Shown piece by piece: positions 29,756 through 39,731 of a stretch of DNA of 42,273 nucleotides. The position numbers and the translations under genes are program-made. The number at the start of each line of letters is the position of its first letter. Positions within the stretch are counted from its first letter, which is position 1. The stretch is from an uncultured Prochlorococcus sp. (GTDB lineage Bacteria; Cyanobacteriota; Cyanobacteriia; PCC-6307; Cyanobiaceae): assembly GCA_902600475.1 (NCBI GenBank), contig CACKJM010000011.1, positions 1-42,273 on the forward strand, given 5' to 3'. The notes under the pieces are model-generated. The model searched no databases and was not told the origin of the DNA. It saw only the letters and a program-made list of their open reading frames with translations.

Positions 29756-29769
29756 GTATCAATAGTAAC
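29756..29769 (+). promoter_or_regulatory. Degenerate NtcA-like site upstream of the 81-residue gene and glnB
   Basis: GTATCAATAGTAAC differs at one position from the NtcA consensus GTA-N8-TAC (AAC for TAC). It lies 52 bases before the 81-residue gene, and a TTATAT/TATATG -10-like stretch follows about 23 bases later, near the usual class II spacing. As glnB is a common NtcA target, this is a fair candidate, but the mismatch makes it uncertain. Confidence 0.4.
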
Positions 29770-29821
29770 ATTCATAATGTCCGCTGAAAGGTTTATATGT
29801 GTGTAGTTCGATGAAAAATTA

Positions 29822-30067
29822 ATGGACATTTGTTTGATAACTATCGATAACAACTTAAATAAATCCCTTCAACCAAAAACTGCAATTGGAATGTTATGGC
29901 TTCAAACACACTTTGAGAATGATCAGTGGGAAGCTTTGTCAAATAGTACAGTAATAATTTCAGAAGAAAATTCCCAACTATTAATTGAAGACGCCAAGAA
30001 TGCAGGCCTTAACGTTGAATGTTTTTCTGATATTTCAATAATGGATGTTTTCCCAAAAAACAATTAA
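29822..30067 (+). CDS. Conserved hypothetical protein before glnB, 81 residues
   Basis: The 81-residue protein begins MDICLITIDNNLNKSLQPKT and contains GMLWLQTHFENDQWEALSNS, then a TVIISEENSQLLIEDAKNAGLNVECF strand-helix-strand and a short acidic end. I recognise no family with confidence. It looks soluble. It ends 24 bases before the glnB ATG on the same strand, so the two may be co-transcribed and answer to nitrogen status; this is inferred from position. Confidence 0.78.
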   Translation: MDICLITIDNNLNKSLQPKTAIGMLWLQTHFENDQWEALSNSTVIISEENSQLLIEDAKNAGLNVECFSDISIMDVFPKNN

Positions 30068-30431
<364 letters not shown>

Positions 30432-30448
<17 letters not shown>

Positions 30449-31244
30449 CTAAATTTTGTATATATTCACTATTAATACTCTTATTTGATTGACTTCCTAA
30501 GGTCATCCAAGCTAGATATTCATGATTCCCAGCAGGACCTACCAGAGGAGAAGCTATCAAATTCTTTATATTCCATTGGAAATTTTTAGCAGTATAGATA
30601 ACAGACTCTATAGCCTCAATATGGAATTTAGGATTGCGAACAACACCTCCTTTACTGACTTTATCTTTACCCACCTCAAATTGGGGTTTAATTAAAAATA
30701 TTCCTTCAATACAATCACCTTCTAATAAATTACCAATAGATTTAAAAACTAACTTTAATGAAATAAAAGACAAATCAGCAACAACAAAATTTGGTAATTC
30801 ATCACTTCTAGATAAAAGATCATTAGGTTTTAAATTGCGAATATTAGTTCGTTCAAAAAGTACAACTTTTGGGTTATTTCTAATCTTCCATGCAGTTTGC
30901 CCATAACCAACATCTATCCCATAAACTAACTTTGCGCCTTGTTGCAATAAGCAATCAGTAAATCCCCCAGTAGAGATTCCTGCGTCAATACATATTTTGT
31001 CTTTTACTTTAATTTCAAGTTTTTTAAATGCCTCCAATAATTTTTCGCCGCCCCTTGATACAAACATAGGCGCGGAATCAATAAAAAACTCAGATCCAAT
31101 TAATACTTGTTGTCCAGGTTTATCAAATACTTTCCCATTGATATCTTTAACTTTGCCCGCAAGAATTAAACCTTGGGCTTTTTGACGAGTTTCACATAAA
31201 CCTTTATTTAGAAGATAAAGATCTAATCTACTTTTTTTAATCAT
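30432..31244 (-). CDS. tlyA: TlyA-family RNA 2'-O-methyltransferase
   Basis: The 270-residue protein has an N-terminal S4 RNA-binding domain (SRLDLYLLNKGLCETRQKAQ then LILAGKVKDINGK) and an FtsJ-like methyltransferase domain. Landmarks are FVSRGGEKLLEAFKKL, the SAM motif CIDAGISTGGFTDCLL near 93-108, VVADLSFISLKLVF and LIKPQFEVGKDKV. In other bacteria TlyA methylates rRNA; older annotation calls it hemolysin. It is convergent with glnB. The domain order and length (about 270) fit the family. Which ribosomal site it modifies here is not shown. Confidence 0.93.
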
Positions 31245-31524
31245 ATATTAATCAATAAAAAAAGATTGAATAATGAACTTCTATAAGATTAAGATCCAAA
31301 TTCTTTAATACCTTTCAATTTTAAATAAGAACTAAAAAATTACCCATTATTAACGAAGGAATATATGCAAACATTTTTATATTTAAGCTTTCTTTATTAG
31401 CCATAAAATGTTACATAGGAAAATAATAATCAGTCAAATATGTTCAATGGCTAGTACATCTTTAAAGGTATAGGGCAATAATTCGATTTTGTTATAAAGT
31501 TTAAGTTGATAATAAATAAAAATT
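31245..31524. other. Intergenic stretch upstream of purB, 280 bp, no gene seen
   Basis: The gap between the divergent tlyA and purB genes is AT-rich and holds only short frames of about a dozen codons, such as those starting MNFYKIKIQIL and MQTFLYLSFLY, which I do not count as genes. It should contain both promoters. I saw no clear operator, riboswitch or small RNA. Confidence 0.6.
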
Positions 31525-32820
31525 GTGATCGAGCGTTACACATTACCCGAAATGGGGGAAATCTGGACTGAAAGCGCAAAATTCCAGAGTTGGCTTAAGG
31601 TTGAAATAGCTGCATGTGAAGCAAATTTTTCCCTCGGGAAAATCCCTGAGAATGCCATGAAAGAGATACTTTCAAATGCAAAGTTTGATCAATCTAGAAT
31701 TACAGAAATTGAGAAAGAAGTTAAACATGATGTCATAGCATTTCTTACAAGCGTTAATGAATTTGTAGGAGATTCAGGAAGATACATACATGTTGGTATG
31801 ACCAGTAGTGATGTACTTGATACTGGATTATCTCTTCAGTTAGTAGATTCTTGCGAATTATTATTAAAAGAAATTGAGAACCTAGAAAATGAGGTCAGAT
31901 TATTAGCAAGGAAGCATAAAAATACATTAATGATTGGCAGATCTCATGCAATTCATGGGGAGCCAATTTCCTTCGGTTTTAAACTTGCTGGATGGTTAGC
32001 AGAAATAATAAGGAACAAAAAAAGATTGTTAACTCTGAAAGATTCTGTAGCAATTGGACAAATAAGTGGTGCCATGGGAACTTACGCTAATACGAATCCT
32101 AAAGTAGAACAAATAACTTGTGATTTACTCGGCTTAAAACCTGATACAGCAAGTACGCAGGTTATATCGAGAGACAGACATGCAGAATATGTGCAAACTA
32201 TTGCACTAGTTGGCGCTTCTTTAGATAGATTCGCAACTGAAATAAGAAATTTACAAAGAACTGATGTTTTAGAAGTTGAGGAGGGCTTTACAAAAGGGCA
32301 AAAAGGAAGTTCTGCCATGCCTCATAAAAGAAATCCTATTCGAAGTGAAAGAGTAAGTGGTTTAGCAAGAATTTTGAGAAGTTACGTCTTAACAGCACTT
32401 GAAAATGTTCCACTTTGGCACGAAAGAGATATAAGCCATAGTTCAAATGAACGTATCATGCTACCTGACGTATCAATCTGCTTACATTTTATGCTCAGGG
32501 AAATGCAAGATATAGTAAGCAATTTAGAAGTTTATCCAAAAAATATGCTCAAAAATTTAAATATATATGGTGGTGTAATCTTTAGTCAGAAAGTTTTACT
32601 GTTGCTTGTAGAGAAGGGCTTGTCTAGAGAAAAAGCTTATAGCTTAGTACAAAAAAATGCGCATCAAGCCTGGAATACCCAGAATGGGAATTTCAAACAA
32701 AACATAGAGAGAGATAATGAAATTATGGATTTAATTGATCAAAGTGACTTAGAAGAATGTTTTAATCCTTCAATTCATCTTAATAATTTAAGTGTAATAT
32801 GGGAGAAGTTAGGTATCTAG
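31525..32820 (+). CDS. purB: Adenylosuccinate lyase
   Basis: The 431-residue enzyme releases fumarate from SAICAR and adenylosuccinate in purine synthesis. It starts at GTG (31525), giving MIERYTLPEMGEIWTE, the usual beginning of the family, so I keep this start. The signature GSSAMPHKRNPIRSERV is at about 263-279, and HDVIAFL, TSSDVLDTGLSLQL and the GRSHAIHGEP stretch match the other active-site regions. About 280 bp without a gene lies upstream. fumC, from the same fold superfamily, follows 48 bases later on the same strand. Confidence 0.98.
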   Translation: MIERYTLPEMGEIWTESAKFQSWLKVEIAACEANFSLGKIPENAMKEILSNAKFDQSRITEIEKEVKHDVIAFLTSVNEFVGDSGRYIHVGMTSSDVLDTGLSLQLVDSCELLLKEIENLENEVRLLARKHKNTLMIGRSHAIHGEPISFGFKLAGWLAEIIRNKKRLLTLKDSVAIGQISGAMGTYANTNPKVEQITCDLLGLKPDTASTQVISRDRHAEYVQTIALVGASLDRFATEIRNLQRTDVLEVEEGFTKGQKGSSAMPHKRNPIRSERVSGLARILRSYVLTALENVPLWHERDISHSSNERIMLPDVSICLHFMLREMQDIVSNLEVYPKNMLKNLNIYGGVIFSQKVLLLLVEKGLSREKAYSLVQKNAHQAWNTQNGNFKQNIERDNEIMDLIDQSDLEECFNPSIHLNNLSVIWEKLGI

Positions 32821-32868
32821 GATTACTGAAAACCTTATCTAAGGTAAACCAGTGTTTTCATAGGAATA

Positions 32869-34254
32869 ATGACCAAAAACTTTAGGATTGAGAAAGATAG
32901 TATGGGAACAATAGAGGTTCCCATGGAAGCTTTGTGGGGCGCTCAAACACAAAGATCGATAATAAATTTTTCTATTGGAGAAGAATTAATTCCAATTGAG
33001 TTAATTTATTCACTGACCCTCATAAAAAAAGCTGCTTCAATTGCGAATTTCAATTTAGGTTTAATAGATAAAAGGAAAAAAGATTTGATTGTAGAGGCAT
33101 GTACGGAAATACTTGATGGGCTTCACGATTCACAGTTTCCCTTAAAGGTTTGGCAAACAGGTAGTGGCACGCAAACAAATATGAATGTTAATGAGGTAAT
33201 TTCAAATATTGCAGCCTTAAAAACTAATTCAGAGCTTGGTAGTCATCAACCAATTCATCCGAATGATGATGTAAATAAATCTCAGTCAACTAATGACACT
33301 TTCCCAGCTGCTATACAAATATCTGTAGTGAATGAAATAATCAAAAATTTAGTTCCAACAATCAGAGAACTTACTAAGGTCCTTGATAAAAAAAGTGAAG
33401 AATGGAAAAACCTTATAAAGATAGGAAGAACCCATTTTCAAGATGCAGTTCCCCTTACTTTTGGGCAAGAAATATCAGGATGGTCAGAGCAACTTAAAGA
33501 TGCTGAGAATGCAATTATTATGAGTCTGAATGAATTGTATTTCTTACCTCTGGGAGGAACTGCTGTTGGTACAGGGATTAATTGTCCAAAAGGATTTTGT
33601 GAAGAGTCTATAAAATCAATTTCCGATGATACTAATCTAATGTTCTATAAATCAAAAAATAATTTTTCTATCATGGCCTCGCATGATCGTCTTGCTCAAG
33701 TAATGAGTCAGATAAAAATATTAGCAGGTGCATTATTTAAAATTTCAAATGATATAAAAATTCTATCTTCTGGTCCAAGATCAGGAATATATGAACTAAT
33801 TATTCCTCAAAATGAACCTGGAAGTTCTATTATGCCTGGCAAAGTGAATCCAACTCAATGCGAAGCCTTATCAATGGTTTGTACTCAGATAATGGGTCTT
33901 GAATATGCTGTCTCAATGGCAAATTCTAGCGGTACTTTACAGATGAATGAATATAAGCCTCTTATTGGATTTAATATTCTCACAAGTTTAAAATTACTTA
34001 AAAATGTAATAGAAAACTTCAGAATAAAATTAGTTGATGGGATGGAACCTAATCAAAAGAAAATGAGGTTTAATTTAGAAAATTCACTAATGTTGGTTAC
34101 AGCCATAGTGCCAAAAGTTGGTTATGAAAAAGCAGCTGAAATTGCAAACCTTGCCTTCAAAGAATCATTAAATTTAAAAGAGGCAACAATTAAATTAGGT
34201 TATTTAAAAGAAGATGAATTTGATGAAGCAATGAATATCAATTCAATGATTTGA
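32869..34254 (+). CDS. fumC: Class II fumarate hydratase
   Basis: The 461-residue enzyme adds water to fumarate, giving malate. Landmarks are GSGTQTNMNVNEVI near 104-117, HPNDDVNKSQSTNDTFPAAI near 135-154, KIGRTHFQDAVPLTFGQE, and the lyase signature GSSIMPGKVNPTQCEA near 317-332. It takes fumarate from purine and arginine synthesis, and purB is just upstream. Length is normal. It is convergent with the SKI2-like helicase, ten bases apart. Confidence 0.97.
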   Translation: MTKNFRIEKDSMGTIEVPMEALWGAQTQRSIINFSIGEELIPIELIYSLTLIKKAASIANFNLGLIDKRKKDLIVEACTEILDGLHDSQFPLKVWQTGSGTQTNMNVNEVISNIAALKTNSELGSHQPIHPNDDVNKSQSTNDTFPAAIQISVVNEIIKNLVPTIRELTKVLDKKSEEWKNLIKIGRTHFQDAVPLTFGQEISGWSEQLKDAENAIIMSLNELYFLPLGGTAVGTGINCPKGFCEESIKSISDDTNLMFYKSKNNFSIMASHDRLAQVMSQIKILAGALFKISNDIKILSSGPRSGIYELIIPQNEPGSSIMPGKVNPTQCEALSMVCTQIMGLEYAVSMANSSGTLQMNEYKPLIGFNILTSLKLLKNVIENFRIKLVDGMEPNQKKMRFNLENSLMLVTAIVPKVGYEKAAEIANLAFKESLNLKEATIKLGYLKEDEFDEAMNINSMI

Positions 34255-34264
34255 TTAAAAAAAT

Positions 34265-36991
34265 TTAAAAATTATTGTCAATTCTTTTTGTTGCAGGATT
34301 AATATCTTCAGAGACTTTTATAAGATCATTAGATTCAGAAACAGGAAAACGATTAATAGCTTTTATCGCTAGCTTAGCTTTGCTTTTTAATTTATTACTA
34401 ACACCAATACAGTATTGCACTTGAGAAAGAACATCAATTGATCTTCTAATAATCCTAACTACATCACCTTCATCTAATGAAGTATTAAAAACCAAATCTT
34501 TCCATTTTTTTCCTCTTGCCCATTCAGAAATAATTCCAGTCAACTCTGTTTCTAAATAGATAGGAATTTCAATATGAAACTTATTTTGTTGAAAAGAGAC
34601 TAATTTTCTTAAACCATCTAATTCATTAAAAACATCTATTACCTTTAAAGAAGGCTTGAAATTACACCAAAGATTAGGCCTCTTTAGATCAACACATATA
34701 GCTTGAATAATTGCAGCCAACTCAGGAGGATCTAAATCGTCTAAATAACCACTAACTAAAACAAGACCGATCCATAATTCATTTTCACTTCTTATTGCAC
34801 CAACTGTTTGTCCAACTTCTGTCAATTCCAAATCATTTAAACAGCCAAAATGATTCAAAATTTTAATCAAATTAGTAAAAGTTCTCCAGTTATGATTTTC
34901 TTTATCCTCAAGAAGTTTTTTTCTAATATTTATTTCTTGTTCAACATCAATAATTCTTTTTCTATATTTCTTTAATTTCTTGGAGTCTCCAAATCTGTGT
35001 GCAGGATGATCAGTAACTGTTTCTTCTAAATTATTAATTTGTTGCTTTTGTGCCAAAACTTCCGTTGTCAAATCATATTGTGGAGTTTGTAAATCATTTT
35101 TTTTAGAAACTTCTAAAATTTGATCCGCATAACACTGCGACATATCATCTCCCCTAAATACCTCTCCAGAAAAATACATCTTTGGCACATCAAGTCCTAA
35201 GACATCAATTGCATCCAAATCATTAAAAATACTTACTATGTATGAGGGTTTTATAAGAATAAATAAATTATCAATTGTCAAACACAATAAACTCTTAATT
35301 TTTTGGGATTCATATATTTTCTTACAAATTAGTCCTGGAACAATTTTTCTTTTAATTTGAGGAGCTTTGATTGAAATTAAGCTTCCATCTTTAATATAGG
35401 GAAGTGCATTGGTTATCTCTTCTGATAATTTTTCTGATGATTGTTTTTCTAAAATTTTCAAGAGTCTTCTCTCTTCTTTAAGACGATTTTTTAACTTTTC
35501 GTATGCATCAAAATCTTTCCATGAAACGTTAGATGTAATTTTTTTTAACTCAATTAAATCCTTATCTAAATTTTCAAGAATTTTATTCTCATCTGATGAT
35601 TCACCTAAATATAAAAAACTACCAAAACTTCTTTTAATTAATTCTTTAGACTTCTCTAAAGTATAACTTTGTAAAAGATTAAGTACCATTCCATAGCTTG
35701 GAGTGAATTGACTTTCTAAAGCATTTGGTTTGCTTATAGCCAGTGCACTTGCTTCTTTGGCACCTTCGAATCTTGTTTGTAATGTTACAACATATCCCTG
35801 GGTATCTTTTCCTCTTCTTCCAGCTCTTCCTGACATTTGCAAAAATTCACTGCTAAATAATAATCTATGACCATCTTCTGTCCTTTTTGATAAAGAAGAA
35901 ATAACAGTTGTTCTTGCGGGCATATTTATTCCTGCAGCAAGAGTTTCAGTTGCAAAAACAACTTTTATTAAACCTTGCTGAAATAATTCCTCAACCAATT
36001 CTTTCCATGCAGGCAATAATCCAGCATGATGAGATGCAATACCGCATTTTAATGCCTCGCATTGAGATTTATCTTTAATTGCTTCCTGATTATTTTTAAG
36101 ATAAACATCTAATTTTTGGGATATCATACTTGCTTCTGAATAACTTACTAAAGTTAAATCTTTTATATTCTCAATAGCCTTGTCACATCCTCTTCTACTA
36201 AAAATAAAATAAATAGCTGGCAACATATTTCGTTCCGCTAGTTTCGAGATCACAAAGCCAATTGAGGGAGACTTTGGTTGAATTATCCTGCCCACTTTCC
36301 CTCTTATTTTCTGCCCTTTAGGAGCTCTCCAAATCTTACAGTTTGGATGAATTCCGTTGCCCTTATTATTTAAAAGTGGATGAAGGCCTTTAACACTACA
36401 AAAAATAAAATCAAGTGGGACTGGTCTCTTATCACTATTAATTAGTGCTGTGGGCCCATGAACTTTTTCTATCCAATTTTGCAATTGATCTGCATTAGCT
36501 ATTGTTGCTGATAAAGCTATTATTTGAGTTCTAGTAGGGCAATGGATTATAGTTTCTTCCCAAACTGTACCTCTTTGGGGGTCATTCATATAATGACATT
36601 CATCAAGAATTACAGATTCTAAATTTTCTAAGGGATCATCAAATTCATCAAATTCGCCATAAAGCATGTTCCTAAAAATCTCAGTCGTCATGACTAAGAT
36701 TGGTGCTTCTCTATTTATGCTTATATCTCCAGTTAAAAGACCAACTTTATTCTCACCATATTGATTAGCAAAATCTCTAAACTTTTGGTTTGATAGGGCC
36801 TTTAAAGGTGTTGTATAAAAAACTCTGCTGTCATGAGATAAGCCTCTATATATAGCAAATTCACCTATCAATGTTTTACCAGAACCTGTTGGTGCTGTTA
36901 AAACAACAGAATTTCCGCTATTAATAGCTCGTATTGCTTCTAATTGGAAATCATCTAGCGGAAAGGGGAAATATTCCTCTAAATTAAGCAA
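34265..36991 (-). CDS. SKI2-like DExH RNA helicase
   Basis: The 908-residue protein is a Ski2/Mtr4-family helicase. It shows Walker A APTGSGKT at 33-40, the motif II box DECHYMND at 130-137, SATIANADQL, motif V FATETLAAGINMPARTTV and motif VI QMSGRAGRRGKD. The C-terminal third has the DSHCT-type region (VLSQVQYCIGVSNKLKSKAK). Homologues are kept in cyanobacteria and plastids (ISE2 in plants), where roles in RNA processing are reported. It is transcribed alone between fumC and the divergent bio operon. An RNA-turnover role is family knowledge and not shown here. Confidence 0.92.
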   Translation of the reverse strand: MLNLEEYFPFPLDDFQLEAIRAINSGNSVVLTAPTGSGKTLIGEFAIYRGLSHDSRVFYTTPLKALSNQKFRDFANQYGENKVGLLTGDISINREAPILVMTTEIFRNMLYGEFDEFDDPLENLESVILDECHYMNDPQRGTVWEETIIHCPTRTQIIALSATIANADQLQNWIEKVHGPTALINSDKRPVPLDFIFCSVKGLHPLLNNKGNGIHPNCKIWRAPKGQKIRGKVGRIIQPKSPSIGFVISKLAERNMLPAIYFIFSRRGCDKAIENIKDLTLVSYSEASMISQKLDVYLKNNQEAIKDKSQCEALKCGIASHHAGLLPAWKELVEELFQQGLIKVVFATETLAAGINMPARTTVISSLSKRTEDGHRLLFSSEFLQMSGRAGRRGKDTQGYVVTLQTRFEGAKEASALAISKPNALESQFTPSYGMVLNLLQSYTLEKSKELIKRSFGSFLYLGESSDENKILENLDKDLIELKKITSNVSWKDFDAYEKLKNRLKEERRLLKILEKQSSEKLSEEITNALPYIKDGSLISIKAPQIKRKIVPGLICKKIYESQKIKSLLCLTIDNLFILIKPSYIVSIFNDLDAIDVLGLDVPKMYFSGEVFRGDDMSQCYADQILEVSKKNDLQTPQYDLTTEVLAQKQQINNLEETVTDHPAHRFGDSKKLKKYRKRIIDVEQEINIRKKLLEDKENHNWRTFTNLIKILNHFGCLNDLELTEVGQTVGAIRSENELWIGLVLVSGYLDDLDPPELAAIIQAICVDLKRPNLWCNFKPSLKVIDVFNELDGLRKLVSFQQNKFHIEIPIYLETELTGIISEWARGKKWKDLVFNTSLDEGDVVRIIRRSIDVLSQVQYCIGVSNKLKSKAKLAIKAINRFPVSESNDLIKVSEDINPATKRIDNNF

Positions 36992-37130
36992 TAATTGTGA
37001 TTGAAGAGAGGATGAGTTAACTTCTTAATATATGATCTATATAAATATTAATAAACAAAAAATACCTTGCAAACTTTAAAAGTAAATCTAAATCTTTTTA
37101 ATTAAATCCACCATATTTTATTTTGCCAAA

Positions 37131-38270
37131 ATGAAAAAAGTAAAAATTCCAAAAAATAGAATCCGTAAATTAAAAACATTTTCTTTAGGTAAAAAATCCT
37201 TCGAACTTCTAAGTTTAAATTCGCAAAATAAAAAACTTATAGATTTATGCAGTAATGATTATTTTGGATTAAGCAGGGACAAGGATTTAATAAAAGCTGC
37301 TTACGAAATAAGCTTGTTAGAAGGCATTGGTTCAGGAAGCTCTAGGTTTATTACAGGTTCAAGACCAATACATGAATTATTAGAAACAAAACTTGCCAAG
37401 TGGCTTGATCAAGAGAAAGTATTACTTTTCCCAAGCGGATTTCAAGCAAATATAGCTGCTATCCAGGCTTTAGCAAACAGAAATAGTATCGTAATAGCAG
37501 ATAAATTGATCCATAACTCTTTATTGGTTGGAGTCAAAGCTGCTCAAGCAAAACTAGTTCGGTTCTCACACAATAATTTAAAAGATTTAGAAGATAAAAT
37601 TATTAATTCTAACCCCACAAAAAATTCCATTTTAGTTGTTGTTGAATCTCTTTATAGCATGGAGGGGTCAATTGCTCCGCTCAAAGAAATAACGGAAATT
37701 TGCAAAAAAAATAGTGTTCAATTATTAGTTGACGAAGCGCATGCAATTGGGATCTTGGGCCCTGAAGGCAGGGGTTTAAGTTTTAATTGTCGTTCAGATA
37801 TAACTATGATTACTGGAACTTTTGGAAAAGCATTTGGAAGCGGTGGAGCTTTCATAGCTTCCAATTCAGAAATTGGAGAATATCTTATCCAAACAAGTGG
37901 TGCATTTAGGTATACAACTGCACTTGCGCCATCTTTGGCTGCTGGGGCACTAGAAGGTTTAAAAAAAATTTTAGAAAATAAAGAATGGGGTAATGATTTG
38001 TTATCTTCTGCGAATGTATGGAAAGATGAAATTATTAAAAATTTTAGTTTTCCAGTTAAGGGAGATTTTCACATTTTATCAATAATTGTTGGTCAAGAAG
38101 AGAAAGCAATTTATCTACAAAAATATCTAGAAGAAAATGGGTTTTTAGCAATTGCGATAAGACCGCCAACTGTTCCAGTAGGGCAATCAAGAATCAGAAT
38201 AACAATACGAAGAAACTTAAATTTTAATCTGCTAAAGAATTTCATTGCAGTATTAAAAGAGTTTAAATGA
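37131..38270 (+). CDS. bioF: 8-amino-7-oxononanoate synthase
   Basis: The 379-residue PLP enzyme joins pimeloyl-ACP (or CoA) and alanine, the first ring-building step of biotin synthesis. It has DLCSNDYFGLS-type spacing at about 39-49, GSGSSRFITGSRPIHELLE, VDEAHAIGILGPEGRGLSF, and the PLP Lys in TGTFGKAFGSGGAF near residue 233. Length is typical. It starts the bio operon and overlaps the next gene by four bases (ATGA). The 5' region is a short gap with the divergent helicase gene. Confidence 0.96.
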   Translation: MKKVKIPKNRIRKLKTFSLGKKSFELLSLNSQNKKLIDLCSNDYFGLSRDKDLIKAAYEISLLEGIGSGSSRFITGSRPIHELLETKLAKWLDQEKVLLFPSGFQANIAAIQALANRNSIVIADKLIHNSLLVGVKAAQAKLVRFSHNNLKDLEDKIINSNPTKNSILVVVESLYSMEGSIAPLKEITEICKKNSVQLLVDEAHAIGILGPEGRGLSFNCRSDITMITGTFGKAFGSGGAFIASNSEIGEYLIQTSGAFRYTTALAPSLAAGALEGLKKILENKEWGNDLLSSANVWKDEIIKNFSFPVKGDFHILSIIVGQEEKAIYLQKYLEENGFLAIAIRPPTVPVGQSRIRITIRRNLNFNLLKNFIAVLKEFK

Positions 38271-38971
38271 AACAAATTATTACTCAACATGGGTGGGGAC
38301 TAAATAAATATTTCTGGGATGATTACAAAGTTGATTTTTTAAATAACAATTGGCATTGGCAAGATAATGAAAGGGGCTATTTTTCGACAAATAATTATCA
38401 AGCAAAATGGATTAAAAGCGAATCTAAAAAAGAAATCAGAATGACTTTATGCCATTCATTTGGTTTTCATTTGATGCCAAAAAAAATTTTAAAAGAAGCA
38501 ACTCATATTGTTCTTATAAATTCTTTTAATAATTTTCTTCCTTTAAGTAATAAGAGAAACTTTATTTTGAGGTCTCTAAAAAGAATGGAAACAAAAATCA
38601 TAAAAGATGAACCTAAGGATATGTTGAAAGAATTTATATATAGAGCATTTATGCCAAATCATATGAATAATAGTTTTAAAAATATCTTTTATAAAAGTCT
38701 AGAGAGTTTAAATAAAACTCTTCTTTTAAGTGATTTAAAAGAACTTTACATCAATAGAGATTTTCCAGTATTTTTAAGAAAAGATTGCAAAATTATTTTT
38801 ATAAAATCAGAGAATGATTTGATTCTTGACGAAGAATCAAATACTAATTTTTTAGATTCCTTAAATAAAACACTTAAAACGAAGCCAATTTTAATTAAAT
38901 TAGCTCAACAAGGTCATTGCTTGAATAATTTAAATTTATACGAGATCTTACGTAATACACTTAAAGATTGA
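38267..38971 (+). CDS. bioK: Alpha/beta hydrolase, probable BioK pimeloyl-ACP methyl ester esterase
   Basis: The 234-residue protein is in the place where bioH, bioG or bioK stands in other biotin clusters, between bioF and bioC. Sequence signs of an alpha/beta hydrolase are the oxyanion loop HGWG at 8-11, a nucleophile elbow CHSFGFH with Ser64, a likely acid Asp184 in KSENDLIL, and His217 in QQGHCLN, giving a Ser-Asp-His triad in the right order. The reaction would be removal of the methyl ester from pimeloyl-ACP. Picocyanobacteria are established to carry BioK in place of BioH. It overlaps bioF by four bases, and bioC follows after one base. BioH or BioG-type identity cannot be ruled out from sequence alone. 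Confidence 0.75.
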   Translation: MKQIITQHGWGLNKYFWDDYKVDFLNNNWHWQDNERGYFSTNNYQAKWIKSESKKEIRMTLCHSFGFHLMPKKILKEATHIVLINSFNNFLPLSNKRNFILRSLKRMETKIIKDEPKDMLKEFIYRAFMPNHMNNSFKNIFYKSLESLNKTLLLSDLKELYINRDFPVFLRKDCKIIFIKSENDLILDEESNTNFLDSLNKTLKTKPILIKLAQQGHCLNNLNLYEILRNTLKD

Positions 38972-38972
38972 A

Positions 38973-39731
38973 ATGGATAGAAAAAAGTGGAATGAGAAAA
39001 TACAAAATAATTTCAATGATGCTGCGTATCGGTATTTAGAGCATTCAAATATTCAGAAATTTTTTGCAAAAAAGATTGTTTATCTTATAAAAGAATTAAA
39101 TCCCAAAAAAAAAGGTGAATGGATAGATCTAGGATCAGGACCAGGACTATTAGCAGATGAAATAGAAAAAATTTCTTCCCAAAAAGTATCCAGAATTGAT
39201 TTCAGCAAGAAAATGCTTCTTGAGAATAAATTATCTAGAAAAAAAATTTTATGGGATTTGAATAATGATTTGCCTTCTGAAATAAATAACTGTTCTCTAT
39301 TAACATCTAACTTTTGCATACATTGGTTAAACAACCCAGAAAAGATAATAAAAAATTGGTTTAGCAAATTAACACCTGGAGGTTTTTTAATCATTTCATA
39401 TCCAACAATAGATTGTTTTCCTGAATGGAAAGATACTTGTAAAAAAATTGATATTGAATATAGTGGTCTTAATTTCCTTTGCTCTAAAAAATTATTAAAA
39501 GATTTCAAATCAACTGAAATACATTATTCAAAACAGTTTAATTATCTTGAAAATTTTGAAGATGTATATAAACTTTTTAGAAGCATTAAAAATGTAGGAG
39601 CACAATCAACAAACTGTAAACGCAAAACAGTGAAAGAGTTAAAGGAAATTCAAAAGTTTTGGCCAAAGAATTACAATAATACAGTAAACCTTTCATGGCA
39701 AATTGAGATTCAAATCATAAAGAAATTATGA
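38973..39731 (+). CDS. bioC: Malonyl-ACP O-methyltransferase
   Basis: The 252-residue SAM-dependent enzyme methylates malonyl-ACP, starting the pimelate part of biotin on the fatty-acid machinery. The SAM motif IDLGSGPGLLADEIEK is at about 50-65, and CIHWLNNPEKIIKNWFSKLTPGGFLIISYP (about 112-141) is the usual post-I/II region. The N-terminal FNDAAYRYLEHS motif is typical of BioC. It overlaps bioD by four bases (ATGA). Confidence 0.9.
   Translation: MDRKKWNEKIQNNFNDAAYRYLEHSNIQKFFAKKIVYLIKELNPKKKGEWIDLGSGPGLLADEIEKISSQKVSRIDFSKKMLLENKLSRKKILWDLNNDLPSEINNCSLLTSNFCIHWLNNPEKIIKNWFSKLTPGGFLIISYPTIDCFPEWKDTCKKIDIEYSGLNFLCSKKLLKDFKSTEIHYSKQFNYLENFEDVYKLFRSIKNVGAQSTNCKRKTVKELKEIQKFWPKNYNNTVNLSWQIEIQIIKKL

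Noticed and set aside
39080..39508. Minus-strand frame of 142 codons inside bioC
   Set aside because: It is antisense to the SAM-binding part of bioC and shows no family pattern.
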